Of a DNA stretch of 64,000 nucleotides, positions 17,165-26,257 are shown in pieces. Both the position numbers and the translations under genes were made by a program. The stretch lies in the NCBI RefSeq assembly GCF_003149455.1, contig NZ_QFFK01000006.1:416279-480278 (forward strand), given 5' to 3'. This DNA is from Chitinophaga deserti. Lineage in GTDB: Bacteria; Bacteroidota; Bacteroidia; Chitinophagales; Chitinophagaceae. The first letter of the stretch is position 1. Every line of letters begins with the position of its first letter. The notes under the pieces were generated by a model. The model was not told the DNA's origin and searched no databases. It saw only the letters and a list, made by a program, of their open reading frames with translations.

Positions 17165-18847
17165 ATGAACGTTGCGATCGATACATCGGTGATTGTCATT
17201 TTCTCGGTATTCATCATGCTGGTAGGCTTTTCCTTTTCCCGGACGGGCCGTAACCTGAAGTCTTTTTTTGCGGCAGGTGAATCCGTGCCCTGGTTCATCG
17301 GAGGGCTGTCTCTGTTCATGAGCTTCTTTTCGGCCGGTACTTTCGTGGCCTGGGGCTCTATCGCATACAAATACGGATGGGTAGCGGTTACCATTCAGTG
17401 GACCATGTGCATCGGCGGCCTCGTAACCGGCCTGTACCTGGCCCCAAAATGGAAAGCCACCGGCAACCTCACGGCCGCGGAGTTCATCCGCGAGCGGCTG
17501 GGCACAGGTGTGCAGCAGTCGTACATATACATTTTCATGATCGTATCACTGCTCATCAAGGGCTCGGTACTGTATTCTGTAGCGCGGCTGGTAAGCTCCT
17601 CGCTGGGCTTCCCGCTCATGCCGAGCACAGTGGTGCTGGGCCTGCTCATGATCGCGTATACGGCTGTAGGCGGCCTCTGGGCTGTAATGGTAACGGATAT
17701 CCTGCAGTTTGTGATACTGACGGCGGCGGTACTCATCATCATCCCGCTGGCGTTTGATGCGGCAGGGGGGATAGACCGCTTCCTGCATTTTTCACCCGAT
17801 GGTTTTTTTGATGTCGTAAACGGAGAGTATTCCTGGGGTTTTATTTTCGCTTTTGCCCTATACCATATTTTTTACATCGGCGGCAACTGGACGTTCGTGC
17901 AGCGATATACCAGTGTAGACACGCCGAAGTCCGCCTCGAAAGTGGCGTACCTCTTCGCAGGACTGTACATCATCAGTCCGGTTTTGTGGATGCTGCCGCC
18001 CATGCTGTATAAACTGATAGACCCCTCACTGCAGGGCGCCGATACGGAAAATGCGTACCTGCTGGTATGTAAACATGTATTGCCTGCGGGATTGATGGGG
18101 CTGATCCTCACCGGTATGTATTTTTCCACGTCTGCATCGGCCAACACGGCGTTGAACGTTGTGTCTGCCGTGTTCACCAATGATATTTACAAAGGCCGTA
18201 TCAACCCCGGCGCGTCGGATAAAAAACTGATGACCGTGGCACGCCTTTCATCGTGGTGCTTTGGATTGGGGATGATCGCCATCGCGCTCATTGTACCATA
18301 CATCGGCGGTATCGTGGAGTTCACCCTGAGTATTGCCGCTATTACAGGCGGGCCTTTGCTGGCGCCGCCTATCTGGTCGTTGTTCTCGAAGCGGCTTACC
18401 GGCAAAGCCACACTGTACATTACCGGGCTGAGCCTTGCCGCTAACCTGCTGTTCAAGATCGTGCTGCCCTTAACCTCCGGCCTGCGGCTTAACCGGGCGG
18501 AGGAGATGCTCCTTGGCGCAGGGCTTCCTTTCCTTATGCTGCTGGCATTTGAAATATACGCCCGCCTGAAAGGCACTGTAAGTGAGGAATACCTGCACCT
18601 GCAAACGGTACGCGCACAAAGGAAAGTGGTGGCGCAGGCGCCCGATGCGGAAGAAGCGGCAGCCATCCGCCAGCAGAACATCTTTGGCCTGAGGGTCATC
18701 GCTTTCTCGCTGGCCTTTATTGCCTTGCTGATGTATGCACTGTGCTTCTTCGCGGAAGGCAGCGCTACGCTGGTGGCGGTAATCGCCACTATCATTCTCG
18801 TACTCGCCCTTATTCCGCTGAGGGCATCAATGAAGAAAATCGCATGA
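17165..18847 (+). CDS. Sodium:solute symporter family (SSS) transporter
   Basis: A 560-residue inner-membrane protein with about 13-14 hydrophobic helices. Typical SSS features are GRNLKSFFAAGESVPWFIGGLSLFMS at the end of helix 1, GTFVAWGSIAYKYGW, and the TAVGGLWAVMVTDILQFVI block. It would bring the mono- or oligosaccharide, or an acid released by the locus, into the cytoplasm with sodium. It replaces the MFS transporter often found in such loci. Its stop codon overlaps the next gene's start (ATGA), which indicates translational coupling to the first of the large secreted proteins. Confidence 0.92.
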   Translation: MNVAIDTSVIVIFSVFIMLVGFSFSRTGRNLKSFFAAGESVPWFIGGLSLFMSFFSAGTFVAWGSIAYKYGWVAVTIQWTMCIGGLVTGLYLAPKWKATGNLTAAEFIRERLGTGVQQSYIYIFMIVSLLIKGSVLYSVARLVSSSLGFPLMPSTVVLGLLMIAYTAVGGLWAVMVTDILQFVILTAAVLIIIPLAFDAAGGIDRFLHFSPDGFFDVVNGEYSWGFIFAFALYHIFYIGGNWTFVQRYTSVDTPKSASKVAYLFAGLYIISPVLWMLPPMLYKLIDPSLQGADTENAYLLVCKHVLPAGLMGLILTGMYFSTSASANTALNVVSAVFTNDIYKGRINPGASDKKLMTVARLSSWCFGLGMIAIALIVPYIGGIVEFTLSIAAITGGPLLAPPIWSLFSKRLTGKATLYITGLSLAANLLFKIVLPLTSGLRLNRAEEMLLGAGLPFLMLLAFEIYARLKGTVSEEYLHLQTVRAQRKVVAQAPDAEEAAAIRQQNIFGLRVIAFSLAFIALLMYALCFFAEGSATLVAVIATIILVLALIPLRASMKKIA

Positions 18848-21396
18848 TAAAACATACGCTTTTGCCGGCTTTATTTGCACTATCGGTTTTATCTGCCGGT
18901 GCGCAAACGCCTGTTACGCTGGAGAACGGAGCCGTGCGCATGTCATGGGACCGTTCAGCTGATGGGTTTAAGCTCGGCTCACTATCCGTAAAACGTACGG
19001 GCCGCTGGATGGAGCTGCCGCATTCGGACGGGCAATTCACCGTGCTGTATGCTGCATCCAAACCCTCCAAACAACCGGAACCTGTATATAATGCCAAAGG
19101 CGAAGCCATCAATTTCCCGGAAAGTATTTACCGGTATGTTATTCCCCTGTGGAAAGAGCTGACCAGTCCTGTGCCATTGAATACAGCAGGGGAGGCAATG
19201 CACTTCTATCCGGAGAAGCGGTCCGAAAGCAAGGAAGGAAAAGGCAGCCAGTCGTTCCTTACGGAGAACGACCGTGTAATAATGAACGTTCTCTGGAAGG
19301 CAGATCATATTCATCCTTCTGATATTACCGTTACGATAAAACTTACGGCAAAAACGGAAGGTTGGTATTCCATTGCCACGCCAACGCTGGCAACATATCC
19401 GCAGGACGGGTTCACCTGGGCCGGTATTCCCGGTTATTACCAGAGCAATGCGGTAGAGAAGGATTTTATCAAATCGGCCGTATATATGCAGGGCATCCCC
19501 GATAAACCGCTCATTATGCGGGAAAGGACTGCCTCCACATTGTCGCCCTTCATAGAAGGGAAGAACCGGGTTACGCTGGCAGTAACTGCAGATCCCGGAA
19601 CAGCCCGGGACCCCTGGGCAGACACCGCCAAAACGCAATCAGTCTGGCGGCTGGGGCTTTCGCTCATGAACCGCAAAGGAGAACTAACGCCTACACTTTA
19701 CCATCCGGTATTAGGAGAAGAAGGTTCGTTTCTGAAGGCAGGACAAACCACGGAGTTCTCTTTCCGTTACACGATTCAGGATGCTGACTGGTATACGGTT
19801 TACAAGCATACGGTGAACGATATTTACCGGTTCCCTGATTTCCTGCAGCTGAAATCCACTAATCGCTCGCTCACCAACCGCATCCTGGCCATGCACCGGT
19901 ATGTAACCAACGATTCCACCTCGCTCTGGCGAACGGAGGCCTTCAATGGCATGTCTATCGGTGCGCAGGCATACCTGGGCGGGGTACATGGCTCCGAAAA
20001 GGATGCCATGAAAAACTCCGACTACGGTGCTATGTGGATGCTCGCTACTATCATGAATGATCCGGTGCTGAAGGAAACCCGTCTTCCCTTTGCCCGCAAC
20101 TTCAAACTACAGCAACAAACTACTACGCCCGGCTTCTTTCACGGCGCGGCAGCGGGCCAATATTACCTGTCTAAAAGCAAACGCTTCACCGAAGAATGGG
20201 GCCCTTATGTGGAACCCATCGGCACTACTTATTATGTACTGATGGATGCAGGAAACATCCTGCTCTTTAACCCCGGCGATACTGCCATGAAGCGGGAAGT
20301 ACAGATAGCGGCCGACCGTTTGCTTAACTGGATGGATAGTAAAGGCCAGTGGCAGATAGCTTACGACCATGCCACACAGGCGCCTATGTTCCTCGAAACG
20401 GAAGATCTGCGGCCCACTTTTTACGGATTGCTCATCGCTTATAAAATATTAAAACAGCCCAAATACCTCGCTGCTGCGAAAAAAGGAGCCGATTGGTACA
20501 TCCGGCATGCAGTAGATCAGGGCAAGTTCCTGGGGGTGTGTGGCGATACACGCTTCGTGCCCGACTTTGCCACTGCACAAAGCGTGCAGGCGCTGCTGGA
20601 GTTATCAGAAGCAACGGGAGAGGAGAAGTACCGTACTGCCGCAATTAAAACTGCGAAGATGTACACCACTTCCGTGTATACTCATCCCATCCCCACCAAT
20701 ACCGTGAAAAGAGTGAATGGGGTGGATAGAAAAGATTGGGAGATCAGCCATGCGGGGTTAAGCTTTGAACATGGCGGTACTTTCGGTAGTGCTAATCATC
20801 GCGGACCAATTCTGCTGGCCAGTCATGCCGGTATGTTCGTACGCATGTTCTCCCTCACCAAAGATTCTCTTTTCCTCCATATGGCCCGCGCTGCCGCACT
20901 GGGCCGCGATGCTTTCGTGGATGAGCCTACAGGTGTAGCCTCGTATTACTGGGATGTGATGAACAAAGGAGCCGGTCCTTACCCGCACCATGCCTGGTGG
21001 CAGATAGGGTGGATCACCGATTATCTGCTGTCGGAAGCAGAAATGCGTTCAGGCGGGAAGGTTGTATTCCCAAGGGGATTCATCACACCTAAAGTGGGCC
21101 CGCACCAATCTTATGGTTTTGCGCCGGGTAAGGTGAATGGTGTGCCTGCTAATCTTATGCTCAGACAGGGATTGCTGGAGTGCGATAATCCGTACCTCGA
21201 CTATTACTGTGCCCTGAGTACCGATGGCAAAAAGCTTTTTCTCATACTGCTGAACAACAACGGCAAAGCCCTGCAGACCTCACTGCGTATGGATTACACC
21301 CGCATACCGGTAACGCCTGTGGATGCGAAGAACATCATTCCGGTGAAGATCGCGCCTTATGGCATCCGGATCGTGGAGATCGGTTTGCGTGGCTGA
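18844..21396 (+). CDS. Large secreted protein, predicted glycan-active enzyme (paralogue A)
   Basis: The product has 850 residues with a signal peptide (cleavage near SAGA-Q). A beta-rich N-terminal half (to about 330) precedes an alpha-helical half with repeated helix pairs such as DFATAQSVQALLELSEATGEEKY and MARAAALGRDAF. This arrangement matches a beta-sandwich plus (alpha/alpha)-barrel seen in many glycosidases and lyases. The block HHAWWQIGWITDYLLSEAEM followed by RSGGKVVFPRGF is shared with the proteins at 21419 and 26258. No catalytic residue can be assigned. The start at 18844 overlaps the symporter stop; a longer frame from 18742 lies inside the symporter gene and is rejected. Confidence 0.75.
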   Translation: MIKHTLLPALFALSVLSAGAQTPVTLENGAVRMSWDRSADGFKLGSLSVKRTGRWMELPHSDGQFTVLYAASKPSKQPEPVYNAKGEAINFPESIYRYVIPLWKELTSPVPLNTAGEAMHFYPEKRSESKEGKGSQSFLTENDRVIMNVLWKADHIHPSDITVTIKLTAKTEGWYSIATPTLATYPQDGFTWAGIPGYYQSNAVEKDFIKSAVYMQGIPDKPLIMRERTASTLSPFIEGKNRVTLAVTADPGTARDPWADTAKTQSVWRLGLSLMNRKGELTPTLYHPVLGEEGSFLKAGQTTEFSFRYTIQDADWYTVYKHTVNDIYRFPDFLQLKSTNRSLTNRILAMHRYVTNDSTSLWRTEAFNGMSIGAQAYLGGVHGSEKDAMKNSDYGAMWMLATIMNDPVLKETRLPFARNFKLQQQTTTPGFFHGAAAGQYYLSKSKRFTEEWGPYVEPIGTTYYVLMDAGNILLFNPGDTAMKREVQIAADRLLNWMDSKGQWQIAYDHATQAPMFLETEDLRPTFYGLLIAYKILKQPKYLAAAKKGADWYIRHAVDQGKFLGVCGDTRFVPDFATAQSVQALLELSEATGEEKYRTAAIKTAKMYTTSVYTHPIPTNTVKRVNGVDRKDWEISHAGLSFEHGGTFGSANHRGPILLASHAGMFVRMFSLTKDSLFLHMARAAALGRDAFVDEPTGVASYYWDVMNKGAGPYPHHAWWQIGWITDYLLSEAEMRSGGKVVFPRGFITPKVGPHQSYGFAPGKVNGVPANLMLRQGLLECDNPYLDYYCALSTDGKKLFLILLNNNGKALQTSLRMDYTRIPVTPVDAKNIIPVKIAPYGIRIVEIGLRG

Positions 21397-21418
21397 CAAC
21401 AGACGATAAACGAGACTG

Positions 21419-24400
21419 ATGAAATCACTTTTTATATGCATACTGCTATGCGTAGGGGCTTTCCTGTCCGTACATGCACAGCGGAGTTACTTTGTGGAAG
21501 CGGAAGATTTCCGCATCCTGGGCGGTTGGATCGTGGAGCGTCCTCCGGGCAGCGGTGCATCTAACCACCAGATTCTACGAGTAATCAGCGGACAGGTGAA
21601 AGCCGCCGATGCATTAACCGTAGTCCGCATCACCGAACCGGGGGAATATATCGTTTGGGCACGCACAATCGATTATCCGAACGACCGGCCCGGTACGCGC
21701 CTGTTCCAGGTGTTGCTGAATGATGTGCCGCTGGCGAACGAATGTGGCCGCCATGGTAAAGCGGGCTATCATTGGGAAAAGGCGGGCATTATGCAGCTGG
21801 ATACCGGGGAGAACGTCATCCAGCTGCGCGACAGCAGGGGGAACTTTGCCCGTGCAGACGCATTGTTCCTCACAACTGAAAACATCCAGCCGGAAGGAGC
21901 GGATCTCTCCCGCTACAAAGCTCCGCATCAATCGGTTTTTCCCACACCGCCTGTGCAGCCAGTGCTGCCGGTGGCAGATATACCGGCAGATGCACCGATG
22001 GCAAATGTTCTTCAAAATGAATTCCTGAAACTGGAATGGCGCAAGGGAAGTCAATATGCTGCCCGCACCGCTATCCAGCATAACGGCCAATGGGAATACC
22101 TTCCCGGTTCAGGGGAAGAACACCGAGTACTGCTTCTCAGTGCAGATAATCCACAGATCACTTTTGGCGGATTCTACCCCGGCTGGAACGGTTCCAACGG
22201 ATACAGCACCCTTACCTGCAAAGGCAAAACGTATAAAGTAATGCTCCCCGGTAACCTGCAAAATCCTTTCCTTTCCGGTATCCTTACAGCATTTCAGGCA
22301 GTAGCGGTAGAGCAGGAAGGGCCACAACGTTTGCGGGTAACTTACCGCGCTGCAGACGGACAGGTAATGCAGGGGATATGGTCACTGCAGCCGGGGCACC
22401 GCCATCTGCAGCTCGATCTCCGGTTCAAAGCACCGAAGGCGGCATATTACAGTCTGGTAGTAACGGCGTTCAATGGAGCAGATAAACAGCAAATCTCCAA
22501 CGTACTGCTGCCGCCTATGTTCCAATACCAGCGCATTCCGGAGCAGCCGCTCCTGCTGCCCAGCGCCCTCATGCCTCAGCCGGTTTCCATCACGGAACGC
22601 AAAGATGGCGGCATGGCTTTATTTGTAGCAGCTACGCGCCAGAGCTTCCCGCTCGACTGGGCCATGGGAAGCACCTCGGTAATAGGCTTTGGCATACAGA
22701 ATGAAAAGAACACCCTGCAACCTGTAGCCTATGCCCCCGTGCCGGGCCTGCCCGATGCACAACTGAAAGCAGGACAACTGCTGCAACGCTCATTCACCAT
22801 CGGTGCCGCAGCGGGCTGGAATGCCGCGCTGGAATATGTGTCTGACAGCATCTATGGCGTACGCGATTACCGCCATCCCACTTTATCATTAACGGAAACC
22901 ATCTATAATATCACCGATCTCATCAGAAACGACACGGCCGCCGGCTGGGCGCCTGCACTGAAAGGGTTTTACGACATCGAGGCCGACCCTGTGTCTGCAC
23001 CCACAGTAGTGCAGGCAGCCCCCCTGGCCGTGATTGCCACGGCAATACAGGCGCACGACGAAGCGCTGTTTATCAGCAGGGCTTTGCCGGTGATCGAATA
23101 TACCCTCAGCCGCAGCGGTTTCCGCTGGGCGCAGAAGGGAATGAGTAAGAAGGCGGGTACGCTCAGTCCATATGGTTCCCAGTTCACCACTGCATATTTC
23201 GAAGGCCTGAATCAGCTCCTCGGGGCCGCCAATCCATGGCTCAAAAGCATTGCCCTGCCCGAAGGGAAAGTGCGTGATGCGGGAGGATACTCAGTGTCTG
23301 TACCGGTATGGTCGCAGGAGTTGGCAGCGTACCGGCTTACCGGGCAGCGCCGCTGGCTGGATTCCGCTGTGAAGCATGCCGATGCTTTTGTGGCGGATGA
23401 AGTGTATGGTACTAAAACGAACCTCCTCACCAAACAACCTTTCTACAATACTTCGTTCTACGCCAACTGGTGGGATCTGCCCGATCTCTATGATGCCACC
23501 GGCGCCGCCAAATACCTCGATGCTGCATCTTATGCTGCTTTTCATACCATCGCAGGAGTGCGGAGCTATCCTTTTGTTCAGGATACTTTGCAAACCATCC
23601 ACCCGGGTAATACCTTCGAAGGTAATACCACCATGTGGTGGAAGGGCGGGGAAAAGTACCGGCTGGGCTTCCCCCGCAAGCCGGGCGATGTGCAGGAGAA
23701 GCAGGTACCGCAGGCAGTGGTTTCTCCGGTAGGACTGGGCTTCGAGCAGCCTTACACTTTCTTCGATCCCTCCAAACTGATGCGACATGTTTACATGAGC
23801 AGCTGGGCGCCGCACCTGTTGCGCCTGTATCAGCATATACCCCGCAAGATATTCGAGACCTACGCACGCAATGCGGTGATTGGCCGTTTCACGAACTACC
23901 CGGGGTACTATGCGCCGGGCTTCCAGGACATCACCCTTCAGCCGGATTTCCCTTATAAAGGGCCGGACGTAAGCTCCATTTATTACCACCATATTCCGCC
24001 CCATCTGGCGTTCAGTACCGATTATCTTATCACCGAAATGCAGCAGCGCAGCGGTGGGAAAGTAACCTTCCCATATGCAAAGCAGGACGGCTTCGTATGG
24101 TTCAATAACCGCATCTATGGTGGCGGTACAGGGAAGGTGATGGATGATAAAGATGTTCGCCTATGGATGAAGCGTGGCCTCGTGCAGATCAGCCATCCGG
24201 AAGTGAATTACGTAACCGCTATTTCGGATAAGCACTTCTGGGTGTTGCTTAACAGTGAATCCGATGTGCCTGTGACGTGTGAAATTGTTTTGGGTGATGA
24301 AGCGCCTGTATCTGCAAACACCCGGGCTAAGTGGTACCCTCATGCCGATGCTGCCGGAGAAATAAAGATTGCTGATGGTCGTACGCTCACCGTCACTATT

Positions 24401-24757
24401 CCGCCCAAGCAATTTGCTGCGGTCAGTTTCCCGGTATCTGGTAAAAAGGGAATGCGGCCTAAGATATCGCCGTTGAAAGAAGGCATGCGGCAAACGGATT
24501 TCGGGCCGGGGATCGGTAAATGCTACCTGTTCCGCATCCGTACGCCTTTTGGCTGGGATGCCGTGTACGGATATCTGGAATCCACCTTATCAGAAGGCAC
24601 GCGGGTAACCGTTTCCATGAACCATCGGGAGGCAACGCTCACGGCATATCCGTTTGAATGGTCGTTCCACCCGCTGGAAGCAGGAGAGGAGGCCAATGTA
24701 AAAGTAACCGTCACTACCCGCGACGGGCGCACATTTGAAAGAAACATGCATTTATGA
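21419..24757 (+). CDS. Large secreted protein with N-terminal CBM-like domain (paralogue B)
   Basis: The product has 1112 residues. After the signal peptide, residues about 20-160 form a golvesin/xanthan-lyase-like beta-sandwich (YFVEAEDFRILGGWIVE, then GEYIVWARTIDYPNDRPGT and RADALFL), a module often tied to FAD-dependent oxidoreductases in Bacteroidota and probably glycan-binding. The rest parallels the 26258 protein: VSDSIYGVRDYRHPTLSL, AVIGRFTNYPGYY, then HHIPPHLAFSTDYLITEM and RSGGKVTFPY, then MDDKDVRLWMKRG. The helical middle suggests an (alpha/alpha)-barrel. The catalytic class is unknown. The stop overlaps the SGNH esterase start (ATGA). Confidence 0.75.
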   Translation: MKSLFICILLCVGAFLSVHAQRSYFVEAEDFRILGGWIVERPPGSGASNHQILRVISGQVKAADALTVVRITEPGEYIVWARTIDYPNDRPGTRLFQVLLNDVPLANECGRHGKAGYHWEKAGIMQLDTGENVIQLRDSRGNFARADALFLTTENIQPEGADLSRYKAPHQSVFPTPPVQPVLPVADIPADAPMANVLQNEFLKLEWRKGSQYAARTAIQHNGQWEYLPGSGEEHRVLLLSADNPQITFGGFYPGWNGSNGYSTLTCKGKTYKVMLPGNLQNPFLSGILTAFQAVAVEQEGPQRLRVTYRAADGQVMQGIWSLQPGHRHLQLDLRFKAPKAAYYSLVVTAFNGADKQQISNVLLPPMFQYQRIPEQPLLLPSALMPQPVSITERKDGGMALFVAATRQSFPLDWAMGSTSVIGFGIQNEKNTLQPVAYAPVPGLPDAQLKAGQLLQRSFTIGAAAGWNAALEYVSDSIYGVRDYRHPTLSLTETIYNITDLIRNDTAAGWAPALKGFYDIEADPVSAPTVVQAAPLAVIATAIQAHDEALFISRALPVIEYTLSRSGFRWAQKGMSKKAGTLSPYGSQFTTAYFEGLNQLLGAANPWLKSIALPEGKVRDAGGYSVSVPVWSQELAAYRLTGQRRWLDSAVKHADAFVADEVYGTKTNLLTKQPFYNTSFYANWWDLPDLYDATGAAKYLDAASYAAFHTIAGVRSYPFVQDTLQTIHPGNTFEGNTTMWWKGGEKYRLGFPRKPGDVQEKQVPQAVVSPVGLGFEQPYTFFDPSKLMRHVYMSSWAPHLLRLYQHIPRKIFETYARNAVIGRFTNYPGYYAPGFQDITLQPDFPYKGPDVSSIYYHHIPPHLAFSTDYLITEMQQRSGGKVTFPYAKQDGFVWFNNRIYGGGTGKVMDDKDVRLWMKRGLVQISHPEVNYVTAISDKHFWVLLNSESDVPVTCEIVLGDEAPVSANTRAKWYPHADAAGEIKIADGRTLTVTIPPKQFAAVSFPVSGKKGMRPKISPLKEGMRQTDFGPGIGKCYLFRIRTPFGWDAVYGYLESTLSEGTRVTVSMNHREATLTAYPFEWSFHPLEAGEEANVKVTVTTRDGRTFERNMHL

Positions 24758-26139
24758 GACATCTCCGCAACTGCATCTCCATCCTGCTGTGTGCCTCAGT
24801 AACGGGTACACAGGCGCAAAGCAACAGCGATCTCATCGCCGCATCGCAGGCAGGGGCATCGCCCTTGTATTTTCAGCCAATACCTGCTACGCCGCTGGTA
24901 ACGCCCGGCAGTTATAAGAACGAAGGGGAATGTGTGCCACGCAACGGCCTGCCTGCATTTTTTGGAAAAGCAAAAGCGGGTAAGCCATTGCTGGTAGGCT
25001 TCATAGGCGGCAGTATCACACAGGGCAATGCGGGCTACCGGCCGCAGGCGCTCCGCTACCTGCAGGGGATGTTCCCGGCCAGTGACATCAAAGCCCTGAA
25101 CGCAGGTGTATCCGGCACAGGTACCGACCTTGGCGCCTGCCGTGTTCAGGAGCAACTGCTGCAATATAAACCCGACCTCGTGTTCATAGAGTTTGCCGTA
25201 AACGGGGCATACGCCGAAGGCATGGAAGGCATCGTGCGGCAGGTAAAAGCCGCTGGCGCAGAAGCATGTCTCATTTATACGATTACCGGTACACAAACGA
25301 AAGATTACAACAACGGGAAAATACCGCTGCCTGTACAAGGACTGGAGCGGGTGGCGGAACATTACCAATTGCCATCGGTTCACCTCGGCATGGAAGCGTC
25401 TCAACTCGAACTGGATGGGAAGCTGTTATGGAAAGGAGACCCGAAAGACACCGTGGGGCATATCCTCTTTTCTACAGACGGTGTGCACCCGCTGCAGGCT
25501 GGCGGCAACCTGTACGCCGCTGCTATTGCAAGGGCAATGGAAGAAATGAAGCGCATGTCATCCCGCAAGCCTGTCCGCTTACCCAAACCGCTGTTTACAG
25601 ATAACTGGGAAAGCGCCGGGATGTATGCCCCGCGAGACATAGCCGTATTCACTGGCAGCTGGGAACAGGTAAAGATGCCACAGTTTGCGCCATGGTTCCC
25701 TGTCATTGAAAAAGCATCCGTTCCCGGTGCGGCTTTTACTTTCCGCTTCCGGGGCAGCGGCTTCGGCATCTTCGATATCGGCGGGCCGGAAGTGGGGCAG
25801 ATCACTATTGAAGTGAACGGCCGTCCCATGCAGGTGCAGCCGCCGCTGGTACCCGGTACGCAGGTATACCGGCTGCAGGAAGGGGACAGTTTGCCCGTGA
25901 ACCGCTTCAACGCATATTGCTACAACCGTTACCGCGGCCAGCATCAGTTGTTCTCGCTGCCCGATGGGGAATATACTGTCACTATCCGGCTTTCTTCCCA
26001 ACTGGCAGACAAGCGTTCCATCCTCGGCCGGGATCAGCAAACGGATATTGCCCAACATCCGGAAAAGTACAGTGCCACGGTATTGTACCTGGGACGGGTG
26101 CTGTTGAAAGGCACCCCGTTGCCCATGGCAAAACAGTAA
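24754..26139 (+). CDS. Secreted SGNH/GDSL-type esterase
   Basis: The product has 461 residues with a signal peptide. The SGNH blocks are clear: GFIGGSITQGN (block I, catalytic Ser), LNAGVSGTGTDLGACR (block II Gly), FIEFAVNGAY (block III Asn), and STDGVHPLQAGG (block V Asp and His). The C-terminal 150 residues form a beta domain (FRFRGSGFGIFDIGGPEVGQI) as in two-domain carbohydrate esterases. It would remove acetyl or similar ester groups from the glycan before or after cleavage. It overlaps the preceding gene by four bases and ends just before the second tandem operator. Confidence 0.9.
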   Translation: MRHLRNCISILLCASVTGTQAQSNSDLIAASQAGASPLYFQPIPATPLVTPGSYKNEGECVPRNGLPAFFGKAKAGKPLLVGFIGGSITQGNAGYRPQALRYLQGMFPASDIKALNAGVSGTGTDLGACRVQEQLLQYKPDLVFIEFAVNGAYAEGMEGIVRQVKAAGAEACLIYTITGTQTKDYNNGKIPLPVQGLERVAEHYQLPSVHLGMEASQLELDGKLLWKGDPKDTVGHILFSTDGVHPLQAGGNLYAAAIARAMEEMKRMSSRKPVRLPKPLFTDNWESAGMYAPRDIAVFTGSWEQVKMPQFAPWFPVIEKASVPGAAFTFRFRGSGFGIFDIGGPEVGQITIEVNGRPMQVQPPLVPGTQVYRLQEGDSLPVNRFNAYCYNRYRGQHQLFSLPDGEYTVTIRLSSQLADKRSILGRDQQTDIAQHPEKYSATVLYLGRVLLKGTPLPMAKQ

Positions 26140-26148
26140 CCGGCATTT

Positions 26149-26181
26149 TGGGAATGCTCCCACAAATTGGGAATGTTCCCA
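26149..26181 (+). promoter_or_regulatory. Tandem LacI-type operator, copy 2
   Basis: TGGGAATGCTCCCA (26149-26162) and TGGGAATGTTCCCA (26168-26181) are separated by CAAAT, exactly as in the copy at 11264-11296. The second palindrome is identical in both copies. It lies 47 bases upstream of the -7 box at 26228 and 77 bases before the ATG at 26258. Confidence 0.75.
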
Positions 26182-26227
26182 GCCGCTTTTCTCCCTGCAA
26201 GCATTCACGGCACTGCATGCGCCATCT

Positions 26228-26235
26228 TAAATTTG
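26228..26235 (+). promoter_or_regulatory. -7 element of the internal promoter of locus 1
   Basis: TAAATTTG is a perfect match to TAnnTTTG, 22 bases before the ATG. No TTG/TTTG -33 element is present at 17-23 bases upstream, which would fit a promoter that depends on an activator bound at the tandem operator. Confidence 0.55.
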
Positions 26236-26257
26236 ATACCGGCAAGTATAACACAGT

